DNA of 64,000 nt from Streptomyces sp. RKAG293 (lineage in GTDB: Bacteria > Actinomycetota > Actinomycetes > Streptomycetales > Streptomycetaceae), in NCBI RefSeq assembly GCF_023701745.1, contig NZ_JAJOZB010000001.1, forward strand, positions 248,001-312,000. The letters are read 5' to 3'. A model generated the notes under the pieces. The model was given only the letters and a program-made list of their open reading frames with translations, had not been told where the DNA came from and made no database searches. The stretch's first letter is position 1. Every line of letters begins with the position of its first letter. The translations under genes were made by a program, and so were the position numbers. Below are positions 25,297 to 34,127 of the stretch, one piece after another.

Positions 25297-26658
25297 TTAT
25301 CCGGCGGGAAGTGAGACCACGAAGCGGGCGCCGGTATCGGCAGGAGACACCGTGATCTCACCCCCTGCCGCCCGCGCGAGGCGGCGTGCGAGTGGCAGGC
25401 CCAGGCCGGCTCCGTCGTGGCTGCTGGCGGGAGCGGCCCGGAATCCCGGTTCGAAGACATCTCCCCACAGGTCGGCCGGAATCCCGGGACCGTCGTCGGA
25501 GACCCTGACCTCTACGCTCTGTCCCGGAGCTGCCGCATAGTCGATCACCACGCACCGCACCGCGTAGCGGCGGGCATTGTCCAGGAGCGGCGCCAGGATC
25601 CGCTCCAGAAGCGGAGCGGAGACGCCTACGGTGGCGGTCTCCCCGTCGATGCCGGTTCGCAGCACAACCGGAGGATCCTGGGGATGATCCTCAGCGCTGC
25701 GGCGCGCGACATCCACGATCACCTCATGCAGCGAACATCGTCCGGATGTCTCGGAGCCGCGGGTGCGCGCTTCGGTGAGCAGCGTTTCGACGATGTCGTG
25801 CATGCGGGCGGCGCCGGAGGCGATGGCCTGGTGCGCGGTCTCCTGTTCCTCGGCGCCGCGCGGCCTGGCCTGCAGCCATTCGACCTCGGCGGTGAGAGCG
25901 GCCAGGGGGGTGCGCAGCTCGTGTGACATCTCTCCGGTCAGCTGCTGCTCGTGCCGGAGCACAGCGGCGAGCCGGTCCAGAAGTCCGTCAAGTGTCCTTG
26001 CCAGGTCAGCCAGTTCCGCCGGGCGTCGCTCCGCTCCGAACCGGTGACCGGCGTCCTCCCCGCTCCACCGTGCCGCTTGCCGGCTCATGACGGACACCGG
26101 GCGCAGTGCCCGGGCGACGACCGCGCGGGTCACCGGGTAGACGCCCCCGAGCAGCAGTACGGCCAGTCCGATCGACCCGATGAGTGCGGTCTGGGCCGTG
26201 TGGCGGTACGGAGTGACCTCCACCGCGGCGACGACCGTGCCCACCTGTCGGCCGCGGTCCCGGATCGGCAGGGCGTACAGCCGGAACGGTGCGGTGCCGG
26301 ACGACTCGTCCGCGAACCCTTCCCCGCCGGCGAGCCGGTCGGCCCATGCCTGCGGGCCGCCCGGTGGCGGCGGGCCTTCCACGACGTGCCGGCCCTGGTA
26401 GATCCAGATTCCGGTGTCCAGGACATGGTCGTCGGACGGTTCATGGACGGTGAGTGAGCCGTTGGACCGCACTTCGACGGTGGCGGCGACGGCGGCCGCA
26501 CGCGTGCGCAGCAGATCATCGGCCTGCGCGCGCAGCCGGGCGTCGAGCACCACGTTGAACGCGGTTGTGAGCAGTGCCACCCATATCGCGGTGGTGGCCA
26601 GAGCGAGCAGTGCGAGTCGGCCCCGCAGGGTGGCCGGGCGGAGCGTGAGGCGTCTCAT
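25297..26658 (-). CDS. OmpR-class sensor histidine kinase
   Basis: A 453-residue kinase with helix 1 (LALLALATTAIWVALLTTAFNVV) and an extracytoplasmic sensor of about 120 residues. Helix 2 is at about 157-180. HAMP and a HisKA domain follow (EMSHELRTPLAALTAEVEWL, His246). The HATPase_c domain has LLDNARRYA and VSDDGPGIP with DGAGLGLPLARRLA. The ATG overlaps the stop of the preceding response regulator (ATGA), showing translational coupling. It is the last gene of a COG4705/regulator/kinase operon. Confidence 0.92.
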   Translation of the reverse strand: MRRLTLRPATLRGRLALLALATTAIWVALLTTAFNVVLDARLRAQADDLLRTRAAAVAATVEVRSNGSLTVHEPSDDHVLDTGIWIYQGRHVVEGPPPPGGPQAWADRLAGGEGFADESSGTAPFRLYALPIRDRGRQVGTVVAAVEVTPYRHTAQTALIGSIGLAVLLLGGVYPVTRAVVARALRPVSVMSRQAARWSGEDAGHRFGAERRPAELADLARTLDGLLDRLAAVLRHEQQLTGEMSHELRTPLAALTAEVEWLQARPRGAEEQETAHQAIASGAARMHDIVETLLTEARTRGSETSGRCSLHEVIVDVARRSAEDHPQDPPVVLRTGIDGETATVGVSAPLLERILAPLLDNARRYAVRCVVIDYAAAPGQSVEVRVSDDGPGIPADLWGDVFEPGFRAAPASSHDGAGLGLPLARRLARAAGGEITVSPADTGARFVVSLPAG

Positions 26659-27422
26659 GCGAACCGGTATCCGACTCCGCGGACGGTCTCGATGCCTTCG
26701 GCCGCGTCCACTTCCCGCAATTTGCGGCGCAGCCGCGCCAGGAACTGGTCGAGCGTGTTGTCGCTGACGCTGGCGCCGTCGGGCCACCCCGTGCGGATCA
26801 GGGTCCGCCGGCGCACCACCGCGCCGGGCTCGGCCATCAGGCAGGCCAGGAGCCGGAACTCGGTGGGTGTCAGGGATGCGGTGCGGTCGCGCACCTCGAG
26901 CAGATGCCGCGCCGGGTCGAGTCGGATCCCGGCGCCGTGCGCCACGCGTTCGCTTCCGGTGCGCCGCAGGGCCGCCCGCAGTCGCGCGGCGAGCTCGCTC
27001 ATGTGGAACGGCTTGGACAGGTAGTCGTCGCCTCCCGCGGAGAAGCCCGACAGGCGGTCGGTCAGTCCGTCGCGCGCGGTCAGGAACAGCACCGGTGCGA
27101 CCAGGCCGCGGGCCCGCATGGCCTGGCACACATCGCGTCCGTCGGAGTCCGGTAGGCCGACATCCAGCACCACGGCGTCCGGGTGGCCGGTGGCGGCAAG
27201 GGTTCGCAGCGCGCTGCGGCCGTCGGCGGCGGTCACGACCTCGAAGTCCTCCTCGCGGAGTCCTCGGGCCAGCACGTCCCTCAGCGCGTGATCGTCCTCG
27301 ACGACCAGCACCAGGGGCCGCGTCCTGCGGGCGGCCGGGCCGGGCGGCGCGCCGGGTCCTTCGGCCGGCTCGGCCCGGCGTTCGGACGGCGCGTCGCGGT
27401 GGGAAGGGGTGTGAACGGCCAC
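26655..27422 (-). CDS. OmpR-family response regulator
   Basis: A 255-residue protein: Pro/Ala-rich leader, receiver (VVEDDHALRDVLARGLREEDFEV, phospho-Asp in AVVLDVGLPDSDG, Lys in DDYLSKPF) and winged-helix DNA-binding domain (LTPTEFRLLACLMAEPGAVVRRRTLI, ending RLRRKLREVDAAEGIETVRGVGYRFA). GTG start at 27422, 4 bases after the COG4705 stop, and overlapping the kinase. It pairs with the kinase at 25297-26658 and probably controls this operon. Confidence 0.93.
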   Translation of the reverse strand: MAVHTPSHRDAPSERRAEPAEGPGAPPGPAARRTRPLVLVVEDDHALRDVLARGLREEDFEVVTAADGRSALRTLAATGHPDAVVLDVGLPDSDGRDVCQAMRARGLVAPVLFLTARDGLTDRLSGFSAGGDDYLSKPFHMSELAARLRAALRRTGSERVAHGAGIRLDPARHLLEVRDRTASLTPTEFRLLACLMAEPGAVVRRRTLIRTGWPDGASVSDNTLDQFLARLRRKLREVDAAEGIETVRGVGYRFA

Positions 27423-27426
27423 GGGG

Positions 27427-28275
27427 TCAGTATTGCCCGGTTTCCGAGGTGCCCCGGACGAGGTCGCGCGCGACGGGTTCTGCGGTTCCGGGGTCCGTCT
27501 GGTCCTTGCGGGTGAAGGAGAGGAAGGCGACGAGAGCGGAGATCGTCACGAGGAACAGGGCGCTGGTCCCGACCGTTCCCAGGCCGAGGCCGCCCTCGTC
27601 ACCTGGCTGCGAAAGGTAGTCACCCAGCGAGGCGCCGAGGGGGCGCGTCAGGATGTAGGCGATCCAGAAGGCCACCACCGCGTTCAGCCTGATGCCGGTG
27701 TGCGCCAGCGCGACAAGGGCGATCAGCGCCCCGAAGACGACCGTCGACACCCAGTAGCCCAGACCGAGCTGCTCCGCGGTGAGATCGCCCGCGGCAGTGC
27801 CCAAGGCGAAGGTGAACAGAATGGCCGCCCAGTAGAAGGCTTCGCGCCGCACCGTGACGATGCTGTGGATGGACAGCGTCTTCTCACTCGCGAACCAGAT
27901 CGCGAAGGTGGCGGCCAGCGCGACGGCGAACAGGACGGCGGTGGTCGCGAGCGGAACTCCGAAGTTGTCCGTGAGATTGTCGGTGACCAGCGTGCCGACC
28001 ACGCTGATCAGAACGACCGCCATCCAGTAGATCGCGGGCACGTACTTCTTCACCATGAATTGGAAGAACAGTGTGATGATCAGCAGGCCGGCCATGATGT
28101 AGGTCGTGTTGGTCAGGCCGAGGTCGAGATTGCTGTTCAGGAAATCCGCTGCCGTCTCGCCCACGGTGGTGCAGAGCACTTTGATGATCCAGAAGTAGAT
28201 CGTGACTTCCGGGACCTTGTTCAACATCTGGCGGCGCGTGGGCGCGGCCCCGGACCATTCCGTCGTGATCGTCAT
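27427..28275 (-). CDS. COG4705-type multipass membrane protein, copy 1
   Basis: A 282-residue protein with about eight transmembrane helices in a repeated arrangement. The landmarks KVPEVTIYFWIIKVLCTTVGETAADFLN, SEKTLSIHSIVTVRREAFYWAAILFTFALGTAAGDL and AFWIAYILTRPLGASLGDYL recur almost unchanged in the second copy at 52062-52913. This group is annotated as uncharacterised membrane-anchored protein COG4705. It is the first gene of an operon with a two-component system, so it may be either a sensor partner or the output of that system. Substrate unknown. Confidence 0.85.
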   Translation of the reverse strand: MTITTEWSGAAPTRRQMLNKVPEVTIYFWIIKVLCTTVGETAADFLNSNLDLGLTNTTYIMAGLLIITLFFQFMVKKYVPAIYWMAVVLISVVGTLVTDNLTDNFGVPLATTAVLFAVALAATFAIWFASEKTLSIHSIVTVRREAFYWAAILFTFALGTAAGDLTAEQLGLGYWVSTVVFGALIALVALAHTGIRLNAVVAFWIAYILTRPLGASLGDYLSQPGDEGGLGLGTVGTSALFLVTISALVAFLSFTRKDQTDPGTAEPVARDLVRGTSETGQY

Positions 28276-28387
28276 GGCGCGAGGCTGCCACGGCCCACCT
28301 GAACACAACCTGACTACGTGGTCTGCCCGCCACCGGCCGGGGCCGCGGTAGCCGCGAAGCTCCTGCAGGAGTCCATGTCAGAAGTCC

Positions 28388-29119
28388 CTACCCGCTCTCC
28401 GGTCGCTCGAGCCGGTAGCCGTGCCCCCGCAGGGTGGTGATCTCCAGCGGCCGGGTGGGGATCGGCGCTGTGGCAGCGGCATGGTGCAGGCGGCGGCGCA
28501 AGGAGGCCATGGTGACGTCCAGGGTCTTCGTGGGGCCGAACCAGTTCTCGTCCCAGACCTGTGCCATCAGGTCCTCCCGGGAGACTGCCGCGCCCTGGTT
28601 GCGGCACAGTACGGCCAGGAGTTCGAACTCCTTCGCGCGCAGAAGGATTTCCGCACCGTTGAGCAGGCAGCGCCGCGCGGCGATATCCAGCGTCAGGGCA
28701 CCGATCACGAGCGACGCCGGGCCCTCCGGCGCGGTCGTGGGGCGGCGGCGCAGGTGGGCGCGGAGCCGGGCGAGCAGAACGGTCAGGCTGAAGGGCTTGA
28801 CGAGGTAGTCATCAGCGCCCGCGTCCAGGCCGGCGATGACATCGATCTCGTCGGAGCGGGCGGTCAGGATGACGATGAGCAGATCGGGGTGGTCCGCGCG
28901 GAGGCTGCGGGCGACGTCGATGCCGTCCATGTCGGGCAGGCCGAGGTCCAGGAGGACGACGTCGGGGCGGGCGCTGTGCGCCGCGCTCAGACCGGATGTC
29001 CCGGTGCGGCACCAGGTAGCGCTGTATCCGTTGCCGAGCAGGCCGGTGTGCAGGTGGCGTCCGATGGTCTCGTCGTCCTCGATCACCAGAGCGGCGGGCC
29101 GGTCGGATGCGGTGGCCAT
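28388..29119 (-). CDS. OmpR-family response regulator downstream of ABC operon
   Basis: A 243-residue regulator with a receiver (VIEDDETIGRHLHTGLLGNGYSA, phospho-Asp in VVLLDLGLPDMDG, Lys in DDYLVKPFS) and a C-terminal winged helix (LLRAKEFELLAVLCRNQGAAVSREDLMAQVWDENWFGPTKTLDVTMASLRRRL). ATG 29119 is chosen because GGAG lies 7 bases before it. It is the last gene of the lipoprotein/ABC unit, and no kinase adjoins it. The kinase divergent from the operon (34128-35426) is the likely partner. Its effector domain closely resembles that of the regulator at 39923-40636. Confidence 0.9.
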   Translation of the reverse strand: MATASDRPAALVIEDDETIGRHLHTGLLGNGYSATWCRTGTSGLSAAHSARPDVVLLDLGLPDMDGIDVARSLRADHPDLLIVILTARSDEIDVIAGLDAGADDYLVKPFSLTVLLARLRAHLRRRPTTAPEGPASLVIGALTLDIAARRCLLNGAEILLRAKEFELLAVLCRNQGAAVSREDLMAQVWDENWFGPTKTLDVTMASLRRRLHHAAATAPIPTRPLEITTLRGHGYRLERPESG

Positions 29120-29211
29120 GGGCATGCTCCAAAGCGTAGGGGGCCCGGCAGGCAGGAGCGGGACAGACACCAGGGCGAGCGTGGCGCCTGCCCCGCCGGC
29201 CTGGTGGGCCG

Positions 29212-31872
29212 TCAGAGTTCCCGCAGCTCCTCGACGGCCGGCCGGTGGGAGGCGCGGGCCGCGGCCAGGGCAGCGGCTGCCAGCGCGGTCATGGTGATCA
29301 GCAGGGTCAGGCCCAGGTACTGCCAGGGCACGGCCACCGTGCTGGGCGGCGGGTCGAAGACCCCGGTCAGTACCTTGACGAGCATCTGCGACAGCGCCCA
29401 GGCGATCACGGCGCCACCGAGCACTCCACCGGTGAGCACAGCGGCGGCTTCGCTGAGAACCAGCCCCCGCAGCTGCCGCCTGGAGGCCCCGAGCACGGTG
29501 GCGATCGCGAAGGTGCGGCGGCGTTCCGCCAGGCCCAGGGCCAGAACGATGCCGCCTGCCGCCGCGGCCAGCAGGATCGAGAAGGCGAGCTCGATCCGCG
29601 TCAGTCCGGCGAGGTCGACCGAGGTGAGGCTGGAGCCGACCGAGGACCGTGCCTGCGTAACGTCGGTGACGCTCGCCCCGGTGCCGAGCCGGCTCCGCAG
29701 CGCCGCGGCCACGTCCTTCTGGTGGGTGCCGCCGGTGTCGACCAGGAAGGCGCCGACCGCGTCACTGCCGGTGGTCTTGGCGATGTAGTCGGCGTTCGCG
29801 ACGAAGAAGCTGTCATGGGGGGCGGTCGGGAATTCCTTGACGATGCCCGCGTAGTGGAAGGCCACAGTCCGGAGCTGCTGTCTGCGACTGTCCTGCAGGC
29901 GCAGATTCAGCAGGTCTCCGGGGGCGAGCTGGAAGTCCTTCACGGTTTCGTCGCTGACCAGGACGGAGTCGGGCCGGGCGGCAAGCCGCTGCATCAGGCT
30001 CTGAGCACTGCCGCCGGAGAAGTAGGCGTCCTGCAAGGACGTGGCGGAGGTGATCGTGGACGGCCGCACCCCGTACAGGTCCTGCAGATCGGAACCGACG
30101 TACGCGAACCGGTGCTGCAACGGCTCGACGTGCCGCACTCCGGCGACCGAGGCCAGAGCGCTCGCGCCGCCGGGTCCGGTGGTGGAACCCGGCGACTGCG
30201 TGACCGTGACATCCGCGCCGTTCGTGAGCTGGGCATCGACTTCCGCCTGCTGGCGGTAGGTCGCGTTGAAGGTCGCGGTGGAGGCGGCGAACGAGACCGC
30301 GAGCGCCAGCAGCACCATGGACCGCGCCAGCGGACGGTGCTGGCGCGACATGCTCGCGGCGGTCGCCCCGGCCAGCGTTCCCGTCAGCGGCCTGACCAGC
30401 CGGGCCAACGGCCGACGGCCGTGGGCCAGAACCGTTGTTGCCAGCCGCCACAGTAGGAGCGCGGAGCCCAGCCAGAGCAGGGCCGGGCCCAGGAACGCCC
30501 AGTAGGACACCGAGATGGCGGCCACACCTTCCGGGGCCAGCACCAGCGCGTAGTTGTTGCCGCTGGACGCCCGGAAGACCAGGAGGGAGACCACCAGCAG
30601 TACGACGTCCAGACCCCACCGCATCCACAGCGCGTTGCGGCCGCGCCCGACCGTGAGCCGCGCCTCGGCCACGGTGCCGGCCCGCAGATCCCGCAGAGCA
30701 GGCAGCAGCACGACTCCGGTCGCGATGGCGAACCCCAGGATCAGGGCGAGGGCGGACCATGCGGCGGCCGAGGCGGTGGTGGCGCCGAACGATGCGGTGC
30801 CGAGGGCCAGCCGCCCGGCCAGCGCGGCGATTCCGATCCCGACCGCGCCACCGGCCAGCCCGACCACTCCGGCTTCCACCGCGGCGAGCCGGGCCACCTG
30901 GCGGGGCCGCAGCCCCCGGGTGCGCAGCAGTGCCTGTTCGCGGCGACGCCGGCCGGCGCCCGCACCCGCCAGTGCCGCAGTCAGCAGGGCGGCCAGGACA
31001 GCTCCGGGAGCGCCCAGGAACAGGAAGAGAATCTGAGCGTAGAGGGCGTCCTGGCGCGCCGCGGCGAGGGAGGCGCCGAGGTTGTCGCCCACGAGTACGC
31101 CGCCGGACAGGTGCGCTTCGAGGTTGTGGGCCGCACTGGTGACCGCCGAGTAGGCGGCGGCGGGGTCCTGCGGCAGGCGCGCGTCGCGGGCCACGTGGAT
31201 CTGGGTGGTGACGGCAGCCGGGTCGACGGCCTTCACCGGGGTCGTCAGGGTGCTGAACACGGCGGCGGGGAGCAGGATGACGTTGTCGGGTGGTGCGGAG
31301 GGCTGCGTCTGGGGCGGGGCACCGACCTTCTGGAACAGCGAGTCGGCCTGCGGCAGGTCGACGACGCCTGCCACCGTGACGGACACGGGGCTCGCGCCCG
31401 GCCGGCCGATGCGCACCGTGTCGCCTGGTGCCACATGCAGGTTCGCGGCCGTCTGCTGTGCCAGCAGCACGCCGTCGGCCGCTCCGGTCAACTGTCGGAT
31501 CTCGCGCGGGAACGCGGCTCGGTAGCCTTCCGGGAGACCGAGCAGGACCCCCGATCCGGTGCTCTGTACCGAACCTGCGACCGTGGCCTGGAAGCCGGTG
31601 CTGCGGGCGAAGCCGACCGGCAGCGCGGTCCGTACACCCGCGGCGGCGCGGACCGTGCCGAGCGCGGTGGCGGGATCGGCTCCGGGCTGCACCTCCACCT
31701 GCCAGTCGACGGCGACCGAGTGGACCGCGCGGGCCGTCATGGTCGACTTCGACGCGGTGAGGAAGGAACCCAGCGCGGAGATGAGTGCCACGGCCAACGC
31801 GATGCCCAGCGCCGTGGCCAGCAATCTGCCACCGCGCCGCCGCAGCAGGCCGATCGACCAGGTGACGATCAT
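29212..31872 (-). CDS. FtsX-like ABC transporter permease (MacB/BceB class)
   Basis: An 886-residue permease with an N-terminal helix (LATALGIALAVALISALGSF), a large extracytoplasmic domain, two FtsX-type helical blocks and a second extracytoplasmic domain. The end is typical (IELAFSILLAAAAGGIVLALGLAERRRTFAIATVLGASRRQLRGLVLSEAAAVL through ALAAARASHRPAVEELREL). Such permeases work with LolD-like ATPases in mechanotransmission, lipoprotein handling or peptide-antibiotic resistance. Its ATG overlaps the stop of the ATPase gene before it. Confidence 0.92.
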   Translation of the reverse strand: MIVTWSIGLLRRRGGRLLATALGIALAVALISALGSFLTASKSTMTARAVHSVAVDWQVEVQPGADPATALGTVRAAAGVRTALPVGFARSTGFQATVAGSVQSTGSGVLLGLPEGYRAAFPREIRQLTGAADGVLLAQQTAANLHVAPGDTVRIGRPGASPVSVTVAGVVDLPQADSLFQKVGAPPQTQPSAPPDNVILLPAAVFSTLTTPVKAVDPAAVTTQIHVARDARLPQDPAAAYSAVTSAAHNLEAHLSGGVLVGDNLGASLAAARQDALYAQILFLFLGAPGAVLAALLTAALAGAGAGRRRREQALLRTRGLRPRQVARLAAVEAGVVGLAGGAVGIGIAALAGRLALGTASFGATTASAAAWSALALILGFAIATGVVLLPALRDLRAGTVAEARLTVGRGRNALWMRWGLDVVLLVVSLLVFRASSGNNYALVLAPEGVAAISVSYWAFLGPALLWLGSALLLWRLATTVLAHGRRPLARLVRPLTGTLAGATAASMSRQHRPLARSMVLLALAVSFAASTATFNATYRQQAEVDAQLTNGADVTVTQSPGSTTGPGGASALASVAGVRHVEPLQHRFAYVGSDLQDLYGVRPSTITSATSLQDAYFSGGSAQSLMQRLAARPDSVLVSDETVKDFQLAPGDLLNLRLQDSRRQQLRTVAFHYAGIVKEFPTAPHDSFFVANADYIAKTTGSDAVGAFLVDTGGTHQKDVAAALRSRLGTGASVTDVTQARSSVGSSLTSVDLAGLTRIELAFSILLAAAAGGIVLALGLAERRRTFAIATVLGASRRQLRGLVLSEAAAVLTGGVLGGAVIAWALSQMLVKVLTGVFDPPPSTVAVPWQYLGLTLLITMTALAAAALAAARASHRPAVEELREL

Positions 31873-32609
31873 GGTGTGTCTCCCCGGTGAGTGGCGCCCG
31901 CAGTCGGCGGACCGGAATCGAAGGGAACGGTCAGCCGGCCGTCGGACATCGTCCAGCGCGCCGGGAACCGCTCACCGACGCTGGGGTCGTGCGTGCTGAC
32001 GACCAGTGCGGCACCGATCTGGTCGGCCACGCCCAGCAGGACGTCGACGATGTACCGGCCGGTGACACGGTCCAGTTGCCCGGTGGGTTCATCGGCCAGC
32101 ACCAGCCGGGGCCGCAGCGCCAGCACACGGGCGATGGCGACCCGTTGGGCCTGGCCGCCGGAGAGCTCCTGGGGAAGCTTGCCCATCAGATCGCCCGCCC
32201 CCACGAGGTCGAGCGCTTCGAGCGCCTGCCGCCGGGCCTCGGCCTCGGGCCTGCCGGCCAGGACCAACGGGAGACCGGCGTTCTCGGCCACGTCCAGAGT
32301 GTTGATCAGACTCGGGCTCTGGAAGACGACCCCGACGTCCCGTGCGCGCAGTCCGCCATCGGCGGAGAAACCGGGCCAGGTCACGGTGCCGCCGGTCGGC
32401 CGTTCCAGGCCGGCCATCAGGTGCAGCAGCGTTGACTTCCCGGATCCAGAGGGACCCATGACCGCGACCCTGTCGTGCGCGCGCACCAGGCAGTAGGTGC
32501 CGTGCACCGCGACCACGGCGCCCGCTCCTCTGCCGAAGGTCCGCGCGACGTTCTGGCAACTCACCAGTACCGTGTCGGCCGGGGCTCGGGCCGACATCGG
32601 GGCGTTCAT
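31869..32609 (-). CDS. LolD/MacB-type ABC transporter ATPase
   Basis: A 246-residue ATPase with Walker A GPSGSGKS, Q loop VVFQSPSLI, signature ELSGGQAQRVAIARVLA, Walker B RLVLADEP and H-loop VVSTHDPS. The order and spacing fit the LolD-like class that energises FtsX-type permeases. It overlaps both neighbours by 4 bases (ATGA), so the two ATPases and the permease are translationally coupled. Confidence 0.94.
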   Translation of the reverse strand: MNAPMSARAPADTVLVSCQNVARTFGRGAGAVVAVHGTYCLVRAHDRVAVMGPSGSGKSTLLHLMAGLERPTGGTVTWPGFSADGGLRARDVGVVFQSPSLINTLDVAENAGLPLVLAGRPEAEARRQALEALDLVGAGDLMGKLPQELSGGQAQRVAIARVLALRPRLVLADEPTGQLDRVTGRYIVDVLLGVADQIGAALVVSTHDPSVGERFPARWTMSDGRLTVPFDSGPPTAGATHRGDTP

Positions 32610-33319
32610 GACTCGATCCTTCCGTCGCGCAGGCTGATGACCCGGTCGGCGATCCGGACGACCTCGGGGCTGTGGGTGACCACGAGGACCCCGCGGCCGT
32701 CCTTCGCACGGTCCCTGAGCAGGGCCAGTACCCGCTGCTCGGTCTGTCCGTCGAGTTCACCGGTGGGCTCGTCGGCGAGCAGGATGTCCGGGTCGTTGGC
32801 CAGGGCGACCGCCAGACCCGCACGCGCCAGTTCACCGCCGGCCAGTTCATGCGGCAGCGCCCGCGCCCGGCTGCTGAGGCCCACCTGCTCGAGGAGGCGG
32901 TCCGCGTCCGGCGCCGGACCTCGGCTGCGTCCCGCTGCCATATGGACGAGGCGAATGTTGTCGCGCACGCTGAGGTGCGCGATGAGGTTGCCGGACTGCA
33001 GCAGCACGCCGATGCGGCGGATCCGCGCCCGAGCCCGCTCGGCTTCCGGCCGGTGGCTGATGCGCTCCCCGCCGACACGAACCACCCCGCCGGCGGGCTC
33101 GTCCAACCCCGCCAGACACGCCAGAAGGGTCGATTTCCCCGATCCGGAGGGGCCCACGACCGCGACCGTCTCCCCTCGGCCGACGTGCAGGCTGACCCCG
33201 CGCAGGGCGAGGGTTTCTTCCGCCCCCGAGCGGAAGAACCGGTAGAGGTCCCGTGCGTCGAGGGCGTAGGGCCCGGCCATGTCCTCGTCCTTGGCCCGTG
33301 CGGGCGCGGTTCCGCTCAT
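32606..33319 (-). CDS. Second LolD-like ABC transporter ATPase, atypical signature
   Basis: A 237-residue ATPase: Walker A GPSGSGKS, Q loop GVLLQSGNLI, Walker B DILLADEP, D loop GELD and H-loop VVTHSPE. The signature reads LAGGELARAGLA instead of LSGGQ-x-QRVAIA, losing the Gln and the basic pair. The two ATPases plus one large two-block permease suggest a heterodimeric engine with one non-canonical site. ATG 33319 overlaps the stop of the lipoprotein gene by one base. Confidence 0.9.
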   Translation of the reverse strand: MSGTAPARAKDEDMAGPYALDARDLYRFFRSGAEETLALRGVSLHVGRGETVAVVGPSGSGKSTLLACLAGLDEPAGGVVRVGGERISHRPEAERARARIRRIGVLLQSGNLIAHLSVRDNIRLVHMAAGRSRGPAPDADRLLEQVGLSSRARALPHELAGGELARAGLAVALANDPDILLADEPTGELDGQTEQRVLALLRDRAKDGRGVLVVTHSPEVVRIADRVISLRDGRIES

Positions 33320-33975
33320 CACTGCCACCGGAAGGAATCGGTAACCAGGCGCCACGGGTCGACGTTGTCGGCATTGACGGGGCCGGACACCGTAATGACG
33401 ACCTCGCGGCCGGCCTGGTGGAAGGCGTACCGCTCGAAGGCGTCCCGGATGACCTTGCCGGTCACCGGGTCAGGGGCGGAGTTGCCCCGATAGGTGAGCA
33501 GCACGGCCTGACCGGCCTGCCGGGAGGCCAGCGACGCCGATCCCGGGGCAAAGGCGGGGACCTCCCGGGTCAGCCGGGGCACGACCACCGACTTCGCTGC
33601 CTGCACCGTGGGGGCGGTCGGGGCGGCACTCTGCGACACCTCGATACGGTTGAGCTTGTCGGTGAAGACCGTGACCGAGCCGGCCTGGGTACGGGCCCAG
33701 CCCTCGGGCACCTTGACCTGGAAACCGCCTCCGGCCGGGATGTACGCCACGTACGCCTGGTTGTCGGGGATGTCACCGGGCGGATTGGACTCCACCGGCG
33801 CCGGCGTCTGGCTGCCGGCGGAAGTGCCCGGGACGGCGGGGCTGGAGGCGTTGGAAGGACCGGCGGTCGTGGGTACGGCAGTCGTACCCTTGGCGCCGCC
33901 GGAGCCGCCGCATCCGGCGATGGCCACCGCGGCCAACAGGGCAGCCGTGACGGTGAGAGAGCCTCGCAAGGTCAT
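33319..33975 (-). CDS. Secreted lipoprotein of the ABC operon
   Basis: A 218-residue lipoprotein: signal MTLRGSLTVTAALLAAVAIAGC with lipobox A-I-A-G-C (Cys22), a Thr/Pro/Ser linker, and a soluble domain (GGGFQVKVPEGWARTQAGSVTVFTDKLNRIEVS... VTVSGPVNADNVDPWRLVTDSFRW). The domain resembles the PsbP/LpqN-like fold seen in actinobacterial lipoproteins (F-x-V-x-x-P-x-G-W). GGAGG precedes ATG 33975. First gene of the operon, so probably the extracytoplasmic substrate or stress-sensing component. Confidence 0.85.
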   Translation of the reverse strand: MTLRGSLTVTAALLAAVAIAGCGGSGGAKGTTAVPTTAGPSNASSPAVPGTSAGSQTPAPVESNPPGDIPDNQAYVAYIPAGGGFQVKVPEGWARTQAGSVTVFTDKLNRIEVSQSAAPTAPTVQAAKSVVVPRLTREVPAFAPGSASLASRQAGQAVLLTYRGNSAPDPVTGKVIRDAFERYAFHQAGREVVITVSGPVNADNVDPWRLVTDSFRWQ

Positions 33976-34127
33976 GATGGCCTCCACAGGGGGTATGACT
34001 GCGATGACCACGACGCTAGGGACCGGGCGGTAAAACCCCGGCGCAACGAGGGTTAGACGACGACAAAACCTCGCCTCTGCCCTCGCGTAACCGGGCCGCG
34101 GGAGTCAGCGGCGCCCATGATGGGCCT

